Assembly: GCA_016713105.1 (NCBI GenBank)
Contig: JADJPS010000017.1
Span: 434,001-498,000, forward strand
Source of the DNA: Devosia sp.
GTDB lineage: Bacteria > Pseudomonadota > Alphaproteobacteria > Rhizobiales > Devosiaceae
Direction of reading: 5' to 3'
Length of the DNA stretch: 64,000 bases
Made by a program: the position numbers and the translations under genes. Below, one piece after another: positions 35,749-43,698 of the stretch. The notes beneath the pieces are model-generated. The model did no database searches, had not been told where the DNA came from, and saw only the letters and a list, made by a program, of their open reading frames with translations. Within the stretch, counting starts at the first letter, position 1, and the number at the start of each line of letters is the position of its first letter.

Positions 35749-36363
35749 TCAGGCGGGGAGACGGGCGATCAACTGCTCGACTTCGGCCACGAAGCGATCG
35801 AAGGCCTCGCGAGTCGGCCATGGCCGGATCAGCCGCTCGAACCCGTCGAACTCGTAGACCGGAAAGCTCGGCTCGCCGAAGAACCGGCGTGCCTCGTCGG
35901 CGGCAAAGCCGGCAAGGTGCACCGCCTCGAGATAGGCCGCTTCGCGGTCGGCGCGCTTGATCTGCCGGTAGAGCGTCGGCGCCGGGCTCGCCGGGAGCGC
36001 AAAGCGCAGGTGCACGGCAGCCAGCAGCCGGTTCTCGACTTCCTTGTAGTTGCCGCCCATCGCCGCCTTGAACGGCGAGATGATGTCGCCCATCACATAT
36101 TCGGGCGCGTCGTGCAGCAAGGCATAGAGCTCCGCCCGCGCATCGGCTTCGCGGTTCAGCGCCCTGAAGATCTCGAGCACCAGCACCGAGTGCTGCGCCA
36201 CCGAGAACGGATAGTCCCCCAGCGTCTGCCCGTTCCAGCGCGCCACCCGGGCGAGGCCATGGGCGATGTCGCTCAGTTCGACATCGAGCGGGGAGGGATC
36301 GAGCAGGTCGAGCCGCCGCCCGCTCAGCATCCGCTGCCACGCCCGCTGACTGCCCCGTGCCAT
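35749..36363 (-). CDS. HD-domain (YfbR-like 5'-nucleotidase type) hydrolase
   Basis: A 204-residue HD phosphohydrolase. Metal ligands: His in FSVAQHSVLVLEI, the HD in LYALLHDAPEYVMGDIISP, and a late Asp in QIKRADREAAYLEAVHL. The sequence resembles the YfbR group that dephosphorylates deoxyribonucleoside 5'-monophosphates, but a wider HD family is possible. ATG 36363 is chosen; a longer open frame runs on through an intergenic repeat, which is not protein-coding. Opposite in direction to nothing closer than ygfZ, 171 bases upstream. Confidence 0.83.
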   Translation of the reverse strand: MARGSQRAWQRMLSGRRLDLLDPSPLDVELSDIAHGLARVARWNGQTLGDYPFSVAQHSVLVLEIFRALNREADARAELYALLHDAPEYVMGDIISPFKAAMGGNYKEVENRLLAAVHLRFALPASPAPTLYRQIKRADREAAYLEAVHLAGFAADEARRFFGEPSFPVYEFDGFERLIRPWPTREAFDRFVAEVEQLIARLPA

Positions 36364-36385
36364 TGCCTGCCCTCTTGCGTGACGC

Positions 36386-36475
36386 CCTCGTGGTTCGACA
36401 GGCTCACCATGAGGGCCCGGGAGATCGCCCGCGCTTGCGCGGGGACCCTCATCCTGAGCCTGTCGAAGGACGAGG
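36386..36475. repeat. dispersed inverted repeat of the TCGACAGGCTCA type
   Basis: The 171-base gap between the HD and ygfZ genes holds two arms of about 30 bases. The left begins CCTCGTGGTTCGACAGGCTC and ends CATGAGGG, and the right is CCCTCATCC, then TGAGCCTGTCGAAGGACGAGG. A central GCCCGCGCTTGCGCGGG hairpin sits between them. Read in one frame the element spells VLRQAQDE... and HGEPVEPR, a repeat widely mis-annotated as protein in alphaproteobacteria. Confidence 0.85.
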
Positions 36476-36534
36476 ATCGGAACGCTAGTCGGCGTCGCCT
36501 GATTCGCCAATTTCCGGTTGGACAACCCGGGGCG

Positions 36535-37359
36535 CTATTCCTCGCCCTCGGCCTCGCCGAACCGGTAGGTCGCCCACCCCGGCAGGCTCACCAGCACCGG
36601 CCTGCCGTCCACCGTCACCGCATCGGGATCGGCGATCCGGTCGAGCCTGAGGATCGCCACCGCCCGGCCATCCACCACCTCGCCCAGCGTTCCCGCCTCG
36701 CGGCCGGAGGCCAGCACCGGCGTTCCGGCGGCCGCGGCGATCCCCGAAACGATCACCGGCCGCCGCCGCGCCGTGCCGCGATGCTTCATCCGGCTCACCA
36801 CTTCCTGGCCGATATAGCAGCCCTTGACGAAGTCGATGCCACCCAGGAGGTCCATGCCGATATCGTGGGCAAAATGGATGTCGATGCCGAAATCCGGCCC
36901 CTGTTCGGCCACCCCCGCCGCGATCCGGCGCGCCGCGAAGGCGGTGCTGGCCGCGGCCCAGCCTGCCGTCGCGGGCTTCGGGGCAATCACCCGGAAGCCC
37001 AGTCCCCCGGCGCGCGGGTCGGCATGCACCACTCCCGCCGCCCTGCCATCCTCGCTCCAGCCCACGGCATGCGTTTCGCGCAGATCGTCGATCGTCACCT
37101 CGGCCCGCAGCCGGTACATCCGCATGCGCCTGAAGAAGCCGTCGGCCGCCGCGGCATCGACATCGAGCCAGAAGGCATCGTCGGCGAAGGCGGAAAGCCC
37201 CTCGGCCTGGATCTTGCCCTGCGGCGACAGCAGCGCCCACCATGCGGCCGGACCCGGCTCGGGCAGCAGCCGCCCGGTCACCACGTCGAACAGCAGCTTG
37301 TGCGCCTCCGGGCCGGAGAACCGGAAGGCGGCACGCGACGGACGGTGGATTGTGGGCAT
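36535..37359 (-). CDS. ygfZ: YgfZ/GcvT-like folate-binding protein
   Basis: A 274-residue protein of the YgfZ family, which uses tetrahydrofolate to help maintain certain Fe-S enzymes such as MiaB. The diagnostic motif KGCYIGQEVVSRMKHRG is near residue 175. The N-terminus is FRFSGPEAHKLLFDVVTG, and residue 43 begins WALLSPQGKIQAEGL. Length is as expected. It is divergent from the dihydroorotase gene (45 bases), a pairing common in Hyphomicrobiales. Confidence 0.92.
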   Translation of the reverse strand: MPTIHRPSRAAFRFSGPEAHKLLFDVVTGRLLPEPGPAAWWALLSPQGKIQAEGLSAFADDAFWLDVDAAAADGFFRRMRMYRLRAEVTIDDLRETHAVGWSEDGRAAGVVHADPRAGGLGFRVIAPKPATAGWAAASTAFAARRIAAGVAEQGPDFGIDIHFAHDIGMDLLGGIDFVKGCYIGQEVVSRMKHRGTARRRPVIVSGIAAAAGTPVLASGREAGTLGEVVDGRAVAILRLDRIADPDAVTVDGRPVLVSLPGWATYRFGEAEGEE

Positions 37360-37404
37360 CTGAGGCTTCCGCTAAACCCGGCGCGTTGAGGCCGGGGACC
37401 AGAC

Positions 37405-38725
37405 ATGGCGCACTACGACGCGATCTTCAAGAACGGCACCATCGTCAATCAGGACGGCATCCACAGCGCCGATATCGGTCTCCTCGGGCCGCATCGCGGC
37501 GCTGGGCGATCTCGGCACGGCGGAGGCCGGCGAGGTGGTCGACTGCACCGGGCTGCACATCCTGCCGGGCGTCATCGACACCCAGGTGCATTTCCGCGAA
37601 CCGGGCCTGACGCACAAGGAGGATCTCGAATCGGGCTCGCTCTCGGCGGTGATGGGCGGCGTCACCGGCGTGTTCGAAATGCCCAACACCAACCCGCTGA
37701 CCACCACGCAGGCGAGTTTCGAAGAGAAGATCCGGCTCGGCACCCGCCGCATGCACTGCGATTTCGCCTTCTATATCGGCGGTACCCACGACAACGTGGC
37801 CGATCTCCCCGAACTCGAGCGCCTCCCCGGCTGCGCCGGGGTGAAGGTGTTCATGGGCTCGTCCACCGGCAGCCTGCTGGTCCCCGACGACGATGGCGTC
37901 GAGGCAATCCTGTCTGCCATCTCGCGGCGCGCCGCCTTTCACTCCGAGGATGAGTTCCGGCTCGAGGCGCGCAAGCCCCTGCGCGTGCCGGGTGACCCGT
38001 CCTCGCACCCGGTCTGGCGCGATCCGGAGGCGGCGCTGCTCTCGACCCGGCGGCTCGTGGCGCTGGCCAGAAAGACCGGCAAGCGCGTCCACATTCTCCA
38101 CATCTCCACCGCCGACGAGATGCTCTTTCTCGCCGCGCACAAGGACGTGGCGAGCGTCGAGGTCACGCCGCACCACCTGACGCTCGATGAGACCGCCTAC
38201 ACGCGGCTGGGCACCTATGCGCAGATGAACCCGCCGGTGCGCGACAAGGCGCATCGCGAGGGCATCTGGGCCGGGGTCAGGAACGGCGTCGCCGACATCC
38301 TCGGCTCCGACCATGCGCCGCACACCCGCGCGGAAAAGGACCATCCCTATCCGGCGAGCCATTCCGGCATGACCGGGGTGCAGACGCTGGTCCCGATCAT
38401 GCTCGACCACGTCAATGCCGGCCGCATGAGCCTCGAGCGCTTCGTGGATATGTCCAGCCACGGCCCCAACCGGCTGTTCGGCATCGCCGGCAAGGGCCGC
38501 ATCGCCGCCGGCTACGACGCCGACCTCACCATCGTCGACCTGAAGCGCCGCGAGACCATCCGCAACGCCTGGGTGAAGAGCCGCGCCGGGTGGACGCCCT
38601 ATGACGGGGTCGAGGTCACCGGCTGGCCGGTCGGCACCATCGTGCGCGGCCATACCGTGATGTGGCAGGGCGAACTGGTGACGCCGAGCGTCGGCCAACC
38701 GATGCGGTTCCTGGAGGCGCTCTGA
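37405..38725 (+). pseudogene. pyrC: dihydroorotase-family amidohydrolase, frameshifted near the N-terminus
   Basis: About 439 residues if repaired. The start MAHYDAIFKNGTIVNQDG matches the beta-rich N-terminus, then GTHDNVADLPELERLPG and, downstream, DTQVHFREPG (metal HxH region), ILHISTADEM and LGSDHAPHT, the usual dihydroorotase/allantoinase signatures. The frame changes near 37479-37486, where one base is extra or two are missing; the two halves then join smoothly (GLSGRIAALGDLGTAEAGE). Dihydroorotase (pyrimidine synthesis) is favoured over allantoinase. The position beside ygfZ agrees with pyrC in relatives. Confidence 0.82.
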
Positions 38726-38760
38726 GAGCCTCCCCACCTGTGGTTGAGGCGAGTCTCTGA

Positions 38761-39039
38761 CTACTGCAGGGATCGCGTCAGATTGTACTCGCCCGACCGC
38801 ACCCGGTCGGTGAGCGAGGCGACCATGTCGGCGGTGGCGCTCTCGCCGTGGTGCTCGACCAGCGAGGTCAGCGCCGCGAACAGCGAGGCATGCGCCAGCG
38901 CCAGGCTCGAAACACCGTCGTCCTCGGCCTCGTTCCAGGCCTCGGCGATGTATTCGAGGGCAATCTGGCGCTCTTCGCGTTCCGCGCTGGGCAGCAGGTC
39001 GAGGCTGCCGATGCCGCGGCGATTCTTGGTCAGGGTCAT
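38761..39039 (-). CDS. small uncharacterised protein (92 aa)
   Basis: A 92-residue protein beginning MTLTKNRRGIGSLDLLPS. It is helical, with EREERQIALEYIAEAWNEAEDDG and a mid-section rich in Ala and Leu (SLALAHASLFAALTSLVEHHG). No known domain is recognised; it resembles short helical proteins annotated only as hypothetical in Hyphomicrobiales. ATG 39039 is preferred over a longer start at 39090. It is convergent with the dihydroorotase gene. Upstream, GGTTAACG and CGTTAACC (39093-39124) form an inverted pair that may be regulatory. Confidence 0.6.
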   Translation of the reverse strand: MTLTKNRRGIGSLDLLPSAEREERQIALEYIAEAWNEAEDDGVSSLALAHASLFAALTSLVEHHGESATADMVASLTDRVRSGEYNLTRSLQ

Positions 39040-39138
39040 GACCTTGGGCCTAGCATGCCGAAACGCCGTCGGCGCGCCGGTCGTGATCAAAAGGTTAACG
39101 CGTGGTCGGCAATTGTCGTTAACCGCCCGGCCTAAGCA

Positions 39139-39176
39139 GTAGCCCTTATCCTGAGGCTGCCGAAGGACGAGGGCGT
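39139..39176. repeat. fragment of the TCGACAGGCTCA-type repeat
   Basis: A short piece containing TTATCCTGAGGCTGCCGAAGG then ACGAGGG matches the right arm of the element at 36386-36475 with a few changes. The partner arm is missing. It lies in the gap before the TIGR02301-type gene. Confidence 0.6.
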
Positions 39177-39183
39177 GGCGACG

Positions 39184-39558
39184 CTATTCCGCGAACCTCG
39201 AATGAATGTCGCGCGCCGTCTTCTCGGCTTCCAGCAGCAGTCGCGTCATCGCCTCGTCGGCCGAGACGGTGCAGGCGCGATAGAGCCGCGCATAGGCCTC
39301 GTATCCGGTGTTGAACGAACCGGCGAGCCGTTGCCGCCGGTCGTCGTCGGGCTGGTCGAGCTCGATCAGGTCGGCCATCTGCTGCCGCCAGTCCGAGCCG
39401 GAGGCCGGATGGCACAGCGGCTCGAGGAAATACAGGCTCCCCAGGATTTCCGACAGCCGTTCCATTTCGCCCTGGTAGGGCGGATCGACCGCCAGTGCCG
39501 GTGCGGGAACCAGCAGCAGGCAGACGAGGGCGGCGCGGATCGGACGGGCAGGGCGCAT
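39184..39558 (-). CDS. TIGR02301 family protein with signal peptide
   Basis: A 124-residue secreted or periplasmic protein. The signal peptide is MRPARPIRAALVCLLLVPAPALA. The mature part has the conserved QGEMERLSEILGSLYFLEPLC, SDWRQQMADLIELDQPDD, RLAGSFNTGYEAYARLYRACT and the C-terminal LLLEAEKTARDIHSRFAE. These are features of a conserved alphaproteobacterial family of unknown function (TIGR02301). It follows the NUDIX gene by 32 bases on the same strand. Confidence 0.85.
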   Translation of the reverse strand: MRPARPIRAALVCLLLVPAPALAVDPPYQGEMERLSEILGSLYFLEPLCHPASGSDWRQQMADLIELDQPDDDRRQRLAGSFNTGYEAYARLYRACTVSADEAMTRLLLEAEKTARDIHSRFAE

Positions 39559-39590
39559 GCGAAGACCCTTATTGGAAAGCCCGCCGCCCC

Positions 39591-39989
39591 TCAACTGCGA
39601 TCGAGGATCGCGAAGGCCTCCTGCACCACGGCCTCGAGCCCGGGCGTGGTCTCGAGCTCGGCCAGCTGCCCCGGCCGCACCCAGCGGCAGGCGCTCGCCT
39701 CCTCGTTCGGAGTGACGCGGCCCTCGAACCTGGTGGTGGCAAATACCTGCAGCACGAACTGTCCGGCCTCGACGAAGACCATCTGACGCACCGGGCGCAG
39801 CTCGGACACGCTCAGTCCCACTTCCTCGAACAACTCGCGCGTTGCCGCCTGCTCGGCCGTCTCCCCGGGTTCCAGCCGTCCGCCGGGCAGGCTCCACCGC
39901 CCGAGCCAGGGCTTTCGCGCCCGCCGGATCAGCAGCACCTTGTCGCGGTCGATCAGCGCCACGCTGGCGGCATTGGGGGTCTGGAGCAT
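39591..39989 (-). CDS. NUDIX hydrolase
   Basis: A 132-residue pyrophosphohydrolase. The Nudix box GRLEPGETAEQAATRELFEEVGL is complete: GX5EX7REUXEEXGU. The front SVALIDRDKVLLIRRARKPWLGRWSLPGG matches ADP-ribose or dNTP-cleaning members, but the substrate cannot be set. Upstream of the TIGR02301 gene, probably in the same transcript, and divergent from the SRAP gene across 90 bases. Confidence 0.93.
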   Translation of the reverse strand: MLQTPNAASVALIDRDKVLLIRRARKPWLGRWSLPGGRLEPGETAEQAATRELFEEVGLSVSELRPVRQMVFVEAGQFVLQVFATTRFEGRVTPNEEASACRWVRPGQLAELETTPGLEAVVQEAFAILDRS

Positions 39990-40079
39990 GTGGTGGAGTT
40001 AGTGGGTTTGCCTTCACGCCGGCAAGTCCCTAACTTCGCCGTCCCGGCCGATGCGACGGCCGGATCGGAGATCGTTGCG

Positions 40080-40820
40080 ATGTGCGGACGCTATGCGGCC
40101 ACCCTGCCGCCCGAAATGATGGTCGAGCTGTTCCACCTGCTCAATTCCATCGACTTTCCGCCGCGCTACAACATCACCCCGACCCAGCCGATCGCGGTGA
40201 TCTGGGAGCAGGCCGGCAAGCGCACCATCCAGCTGGTGCGCTGGGGGTTCGTGCCCACCTGGGTCAAGGACCCGCGCGAGTTCACGCTGCTGATCAACGC
40301 CCGGGCCGAGACCATGGCCGAAAAGCCCTCGTTCCGGAACGCGGTGCGCAATTCGCGCTGCATCGTCCCGGCTTCGGGCTATTACGAGTGGATGAAGGGC
40401 CCGGACGGCAAGCGCCAGCCCTACTACATCACCATGCGCGACGACTCCCCGATGGTGTTCGCCGGGCTCTACTCGCAATGGGCCGGCCCGGACGGCGAGG
40501 AGGTCGACACCGCCTGCATCGTCACGGTCGAGCCCAATCTCGAGATCTCCTCGGTCTACGACCGCATGCCGGCGATCCTTCGCGGCGAGGCGATCGATCT
40601 CTGGCTCGACACCCGCGACATCGACGCGAAAGCCGCCACCCAGCTCGCCCTGCCGCTGCCCGAGGGCTCGCTCAAGTATCATCCGGTCGGCAAGGCCATC
40701 GGCTCGGCCCGGGCGGAGGGACCGGAACTGATTCGCCCGGTACCGCAGGAAGAAGCGGTGGTGCAGCCGCACGCCCCGAAGCAGGCAGCGGGCGGCGGCG
40801 GGCAGATGGACTTGTTCTGA
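40080..40820 (+). CDS. SOS response-associated peptidase (SRAP/HMCES-YedK family)
   Basis: A 246-residue protein that covalently traps abasic sites in single-stranded DNA through Cys2. The start MCGRYAATLP places the catalytic Cys at position 2, which requires ATG 40080. Other conserved parts are PPRYNITPTQPIAVI, LVRWGFVPTWVKDP, INARAET, the PASGYYEWMK segment with the active-site Glu, and the His in KYHPVGKAIG. An extra C-terminal tail (about 25 residues, Gly/Ala/Gln-rich, ending GGGGQMDLF) follows the domain. Confidence 0.95.
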   Translation: MCGRYAATLPPEMMVELFHLLNSIDFPPRYNITPTQPIAVIWEQAGKRTIQLVRWGFVPTWVKDPREFTLLINARAETMAEKPSFRNAVRNSRCIVPASGYYEWMKGPDGKRQPYYITMRDDSPMVFAGLYSQWAGPDGEEVDTACIVTVEPNLEISSVYDRMPAILRGEAIDLWLDTRDIDAKAATQLALPLPEGSLKYHPVGKAIGSARAEGPELIRPVPQEEAVVQPHAPKQAAGGGGQMDLF

Positions 40821-40847
40821 GGCCTCGACCGGCTTACCTTGGTCAGG

Positions 40848-40855
40848 TTAGCTAA
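40848..40855. promoter_or_regulatory. possible operator of the toxin-antitoxin pair
   Basis: Perfect eight-base palindrome TTAGCTAA, flanked by a loose ACCTT...AAGGT pair (40837-40857), 11 bases before the antitoxin start codon. Antitoxins of the Phd type usually bind such palindromes in their own promoter. Short; support is by position. Confidence 0.4.
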
Positions 40856-40866
40856 GGTGAGTCAAC

Positions 40867-41169
40867 ATGACCAAGGTCAACATGCTCGAGGCCAAGACCA
40901 ACCTCTCCAGACTGGTCGAGGCGGTGGAAAGCGGCCGGGAACCCGAGATCATCCTCGCCCGCAACGGCAAGCCGGTGGCCCGCATCGTGCCGATCGGGCA
41001 AGAGCCGCGAAAGCTCGGGCTGGCCGAGGGCAGGTTCGGCGAGCTGACTCCCGAGATGGCCGCCGAATGGGACCGGGAGAACAAGAAGATGTGGGCGGAG
41101 TATCTCGCCAAGCCGCTCCTTCCGGAGGAGCCGGTGCAGCGGGCCGCGAAGCGGCGCAAGCGCGCATGA
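40867..41169 (+). CDS. Phd/YefM-type antitoxin
   Basis: A 100-residue antitoxin. The N-terminal DNA-binding region MTKVNMLEAKTNLSRLVEAV...GREPEIILARNGKPVARIVPI matches the Phd/YefM fold. The C-terminal 45 residues, ending RAAKRRKRA, are the toxin-binding tail. It overlaps the toxin gene by four bases (ATGA), the standard coupling of such modules. Confidence 0.93.
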   Translation: MTKVNMLEAKTNLSRLVEAVESGREPEIILARNGKPVARIVPIGQEPRKLGLAEGRFGELTPEMAAEWDRENKKMWAEYLAKPLLPEEPVQRAAKRRKRA

Positions 41170-41555
41170 GGCTGCTGCTGGATACGCACGCGCTTATCTG
41201 GCTGTTGACCGATCGTCGGCACGTTCCCCCTCGTGTACAGCACCTCGTGGCCGATACTCGCAACCAGGTCTACGTGTCCGTGGTGAGTGTCTTCGAGGTC
41301 GCCGCACGCAATTCCGCCGCCAGGCGAGGCGGGTTCAACCTGAGCGCCGACGATCTGATAGCCGCCTCCAGGGAGGCCGATTTCCAGATGCTCTCACTGC
41401 AGTCGGAACATGCAGCAGCCGTCGAGACGATCGCCAACTTTCACGGCGACCCGTTCGACCGCCTCCTCCTCGCCCAGGCGCGGGTCGAGGGCCTGCAACT
41501 CGTCACCCACGACGCGGACCTGGCCCAGTACGACTCCCGCACCATCCAGTTCTAG
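41166..41555 (+). CDS. PIN-domain (VapC-type) ribonuclease toxin
   Basis: A 129-residue PIN-domain RNase toxin. The first catalytic acid is in MRLLLDTHALIWLL, the next in SVVSVFEVAARNSA and the last in FHGDPFDRLLLAQARVEGLQLVTHD, giving the Asp/Glu/Asp set expected. It should cleave tRNA or rRNA unless bound by the antitoxin. Coupled with the Phd-type antitoxin. Only six bases separate it from the convergent hemerythrin gene. Confidence 0.93.
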   Translation: MRLLLDTHALIWLLTDRRHVPPRVQHLVADTRNQVYVSVVSVFEVAARNSAARRGGFNLSADDLIAASREADFQMLSLQSEHAAAVETIANFHGDPFDRLLLAQARVEGLQLVTHDADLAQYDSRTIQF

Positions 41556-41561
41556 CTTTGG

Positions 41562-42119
41562 CTAGAAGATCCCGAACGCTCCCAGCGCGTCGCCGATCGC
41601 CTCTTCCTCGTAGCCGAGGTGGCTGAGCAGCACCCGCTCCAGCGCCCGGTAGAGCTCCACCGTTTCCTCGAACAGCGCCGGGCCGGGGGCGGCGGCGAGC
41701 CGGTTGAGGCTGTCGATCAACCGCATCAGCAATTCGTGCACCACCACGTGCTCGGCCCCGAGCCGGTCGGCGATGGCCCTGAAGCCCTCGCCTTGCGCCG
41801 CGATCGCCGGGAACACCGCCTCGTCCTCGATCGAATGATGCGCGTGGACGATCCGGCAGTGCTGGCCGCACAGATTGCCGAAGCGCCGGTAGTTGGCGAC
41901 CATCGCCAGCCCCGACGCCCCGGCCGTCACCTCGGATGCATCGGCACCGCCCGCAGCGGCCCGTTCGATCAGAACCGCGAGGGTCTTCATGTTGTCGCGC
42001 AGATGGTCGTGCACGGCCTTGAGGTGCAGGCCCGGAGCACGCTGCGCCGGCGTCAGGCCGTCGAGCCGGATCGGGGCGGGTCGGGTGGCGTCGTCGAGGA
42101 ATGCGATGTCGAGGATCAT
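41562..42119 (-). CDS. hemerythrin/HHE cation-binding domain protein
   Basis: A 185-residue protein with two halves. The HHE motifs are HLKAVHDHLRDNM at the start, the longer IVHAHHSIEDEAVFPAI with metal ligands His-His-Glu, VVVHELLMRLI and VLLSHLGYEEEAI. This is a di-iron O2- or redox-sensing fold; function could be iron storage, oxygen binding or nitric oxide defence. It is next to the FAD-dependent oxidase on the same strand across 42 bases, so it may sit in an operon with it. Confidence 0.88.
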   Translation of the reverse strand: MILDIAFLDDATRPAPIRLDGLTPAQRAPGLHLKAVHDHLRDNMKTLAVLIERAAAGGADASEVTAGASGLAMVANYRRFGNLCGQHCRIVHAHHSIEDEAVFPAIAAQGEGFRAIADRLGAEHVVVHELLMRLIDSLNRLAAAPGPALFEETVELYRALERVLLSHLGYEEEAIGDALGAFGIF

Positions 42120-42161
42120 ACGGCGTCAGATGGGCTGGACGGCGTCGCCCGTCAACCGGTT

Positions 42162-43589
42162 TCACCCGAGCAGCTTGCCGGGGTTGAGGATGCCGTTGGG
42201 ATCGAGCGCGTGCTTGATCGCCCGCATCATGTCGAGCGCCACCGGGTCCTTCACCTGCTTGAGCAACCCGGTCTTCAGCTGCCCGATGCCGTGCTCGGCC
42301 GAGACCGAGCCGCCGAGCCGCAGCACCACCTCGTAGATCGCCGCATTGGCATCCTTCTCGCGCGCCATGAAGGCCCTGGGGTCGGCACCCTCGGGCTGGC
42401 TGAAGTTGAAGTGGATATTGCCGTCGCCCATGTGTCCGAACGGGCAGGGCCTGACGCCCGGGATGGCCCGCTCCACTGCCGCGCTGCCCTCGGCGATCAG
42501 CGCCGGCACCGCGCCGATCGGCACCGACACGTCGTGCTTGATCGAGGCGCCCTCCCGCGACTGCACGTCGCTCATCTGCTCGCGCGCCGCCCACATCAGC
42601 ATGCGGTCCGCCTCCGATGCGGCCAGCACCGCGTCGCCGATGAGCCCGACCTCTAGCGCCTCCTCCAGCGCCGCCTGCAGCGCCCCGGAAACACCGCCCT
42701 GCATGCGGTTGACCTCGCACAGCACGTACCAGGCCGAAGGGCTCGTCGTCGGGTCGCGCGCCAGCATGCCGTGCCGGAGCTGCATGTCGATGCCCAGCCG
42801 CGGCATCAGCTCGAACGCGGTGAGCCGCGAACCGGCACGCGCCCGCAACCGGGTGAACAGCGCCAGCGCCGCCTCCGGTCCCGAAACGTTGCAGATGGCC
42901 GTCTCATGCCCCTCGGGCCTTGGCAGCAGCTTCACCGTGGCTGCCGTGATGAAGCCAAGCGTCCCTTCCGCGCCGACCAGCAGATCCTTGAGGTCATAGC
43001 CGGTATTGTCCTTCTTGAGGGCATTGAGCCCCTGGTAGAGCCGCCCGTCGGCGAGCACCGCCTCGACCCCCAGCGTCAGCTCGCGGGCATTGCCGAAGGC
43101 CAGCACCTGCACCCCGCCGGCATTCGAGCTCAGCACCCCGCCGATGCGGGCCGAGCCCTGGCTGGCGATCCACAGCGGGAACATGGCGCCCACTGCCGCC
43201 GCCGCCGCGTGGGCGTGCTCGAGGATCACCCCGGCTTCGAGCGTCATGTGTCCCGCCGCCGCGTCCACCTCGCGCACCCGGTCCAGCCGGCGCAGGTTGA
43301 CGATCACCTCGTCGCCGGAAACGGGCACCTGGCCGCCGACGAGACCGGTATTGCCGCTTTGCGGGATCAGCTTCACCCGGTGCTGGTTGGCCCAGCGGCA
43401 CAGCGTCTGCAAGGCCGCGACGCTCCCCGGCAGCGCCACCGCGACGGCCGGGATGTGGAAGCGCCTGCGTGGCTCGCTCAGGTAGCTCGCCATCTCTGCC
43501 GGCTGGTCGAGGATCTGTCCCGCCTCGCCGAGCAGCCCCCTGAGGCCGTCGACGATCTGCCTGGGGGTGAGGGGAGCCTGGGTGTCCAT
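42162..43589 (-). CDS. FAD-binding oxidase/dehydrogenase (GlcD/D-lactate/D-2-hydroxyglutarate type)
   Basis: A 475-residue flavoenzyme. The N-terminal FAD-binding part has VKLIPQSGNTGLVGGQVPV and GSARIGGVLSSNAGG, and the C-terminal oxidase domain has the terminal motif CPFGHMGDGNIHFNFSQPEG, then EHGIGQLKTGLL and HALDPNGILNPGK. It oxidises a 2-hydroxy acid (D-lactate, glycolate or D-2-hydroxyglutarate); the exact substrate is not decided by motifs. Start ATG 43589. Upstream, fabI diverges at 43699. Confidence 0.92.
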   Translation of the reverse strand: MDTQAPLTPRQIVDGLRGLLGEAGQILDQPAEMASYLSEPRRRFHIPAVAVALPGSVAALQTLCRWANQHRVKLIPQSGNTGLVGGQVPVSGDEVIVNLRRLDRVREVDAAAGHMTLEAGVILEHAHAAAAAVGAMFPLWIASQGSARIGGVLSSNAGGVQVLAFGNARELTLGVEAVLADGRLYQGLNALKKDNTGYDLKDLLVGAEGTLGFITAATVKLLPRPEGHETAICNVSGPEAALALFTRLRARAGSRLTAFELMPRLGIDMQLRHGMLARDPTTSPSAWYVLCEVNRMQGGVSGALQAALEEALEVGLIGDAVLAASEADRMLMWAAREQMSDVQSREGASIKHDVSVPIGAVPALIAEGSAAVERAIPGVRPCPFGHMGDGNIHFNFSQPEGADPRAFMAREKDANAAIYEVVLRLGGSVSAEHGIGQLKTGLLKQVKDPVALDMMRAIKHALDPNGILNPGKLLG

Positions 43590-43698
43590 GGCGCCGAACC
43601 ATAGCCCCACCCGTCGCCCGCGCAAGCGTGAACTTGCCCGCTACCGGGCCCTGTGCGACAAGCGGCGCCACACGATTGCGACACGAAGGGAAGCGACG

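Noticed and set aside
36364..36525. N-terminal extension of the HD protein
   Set aside because: The extra residues (VLRQAQDE, HGEPVEPR) are the translated dispersed repeat, not protein.
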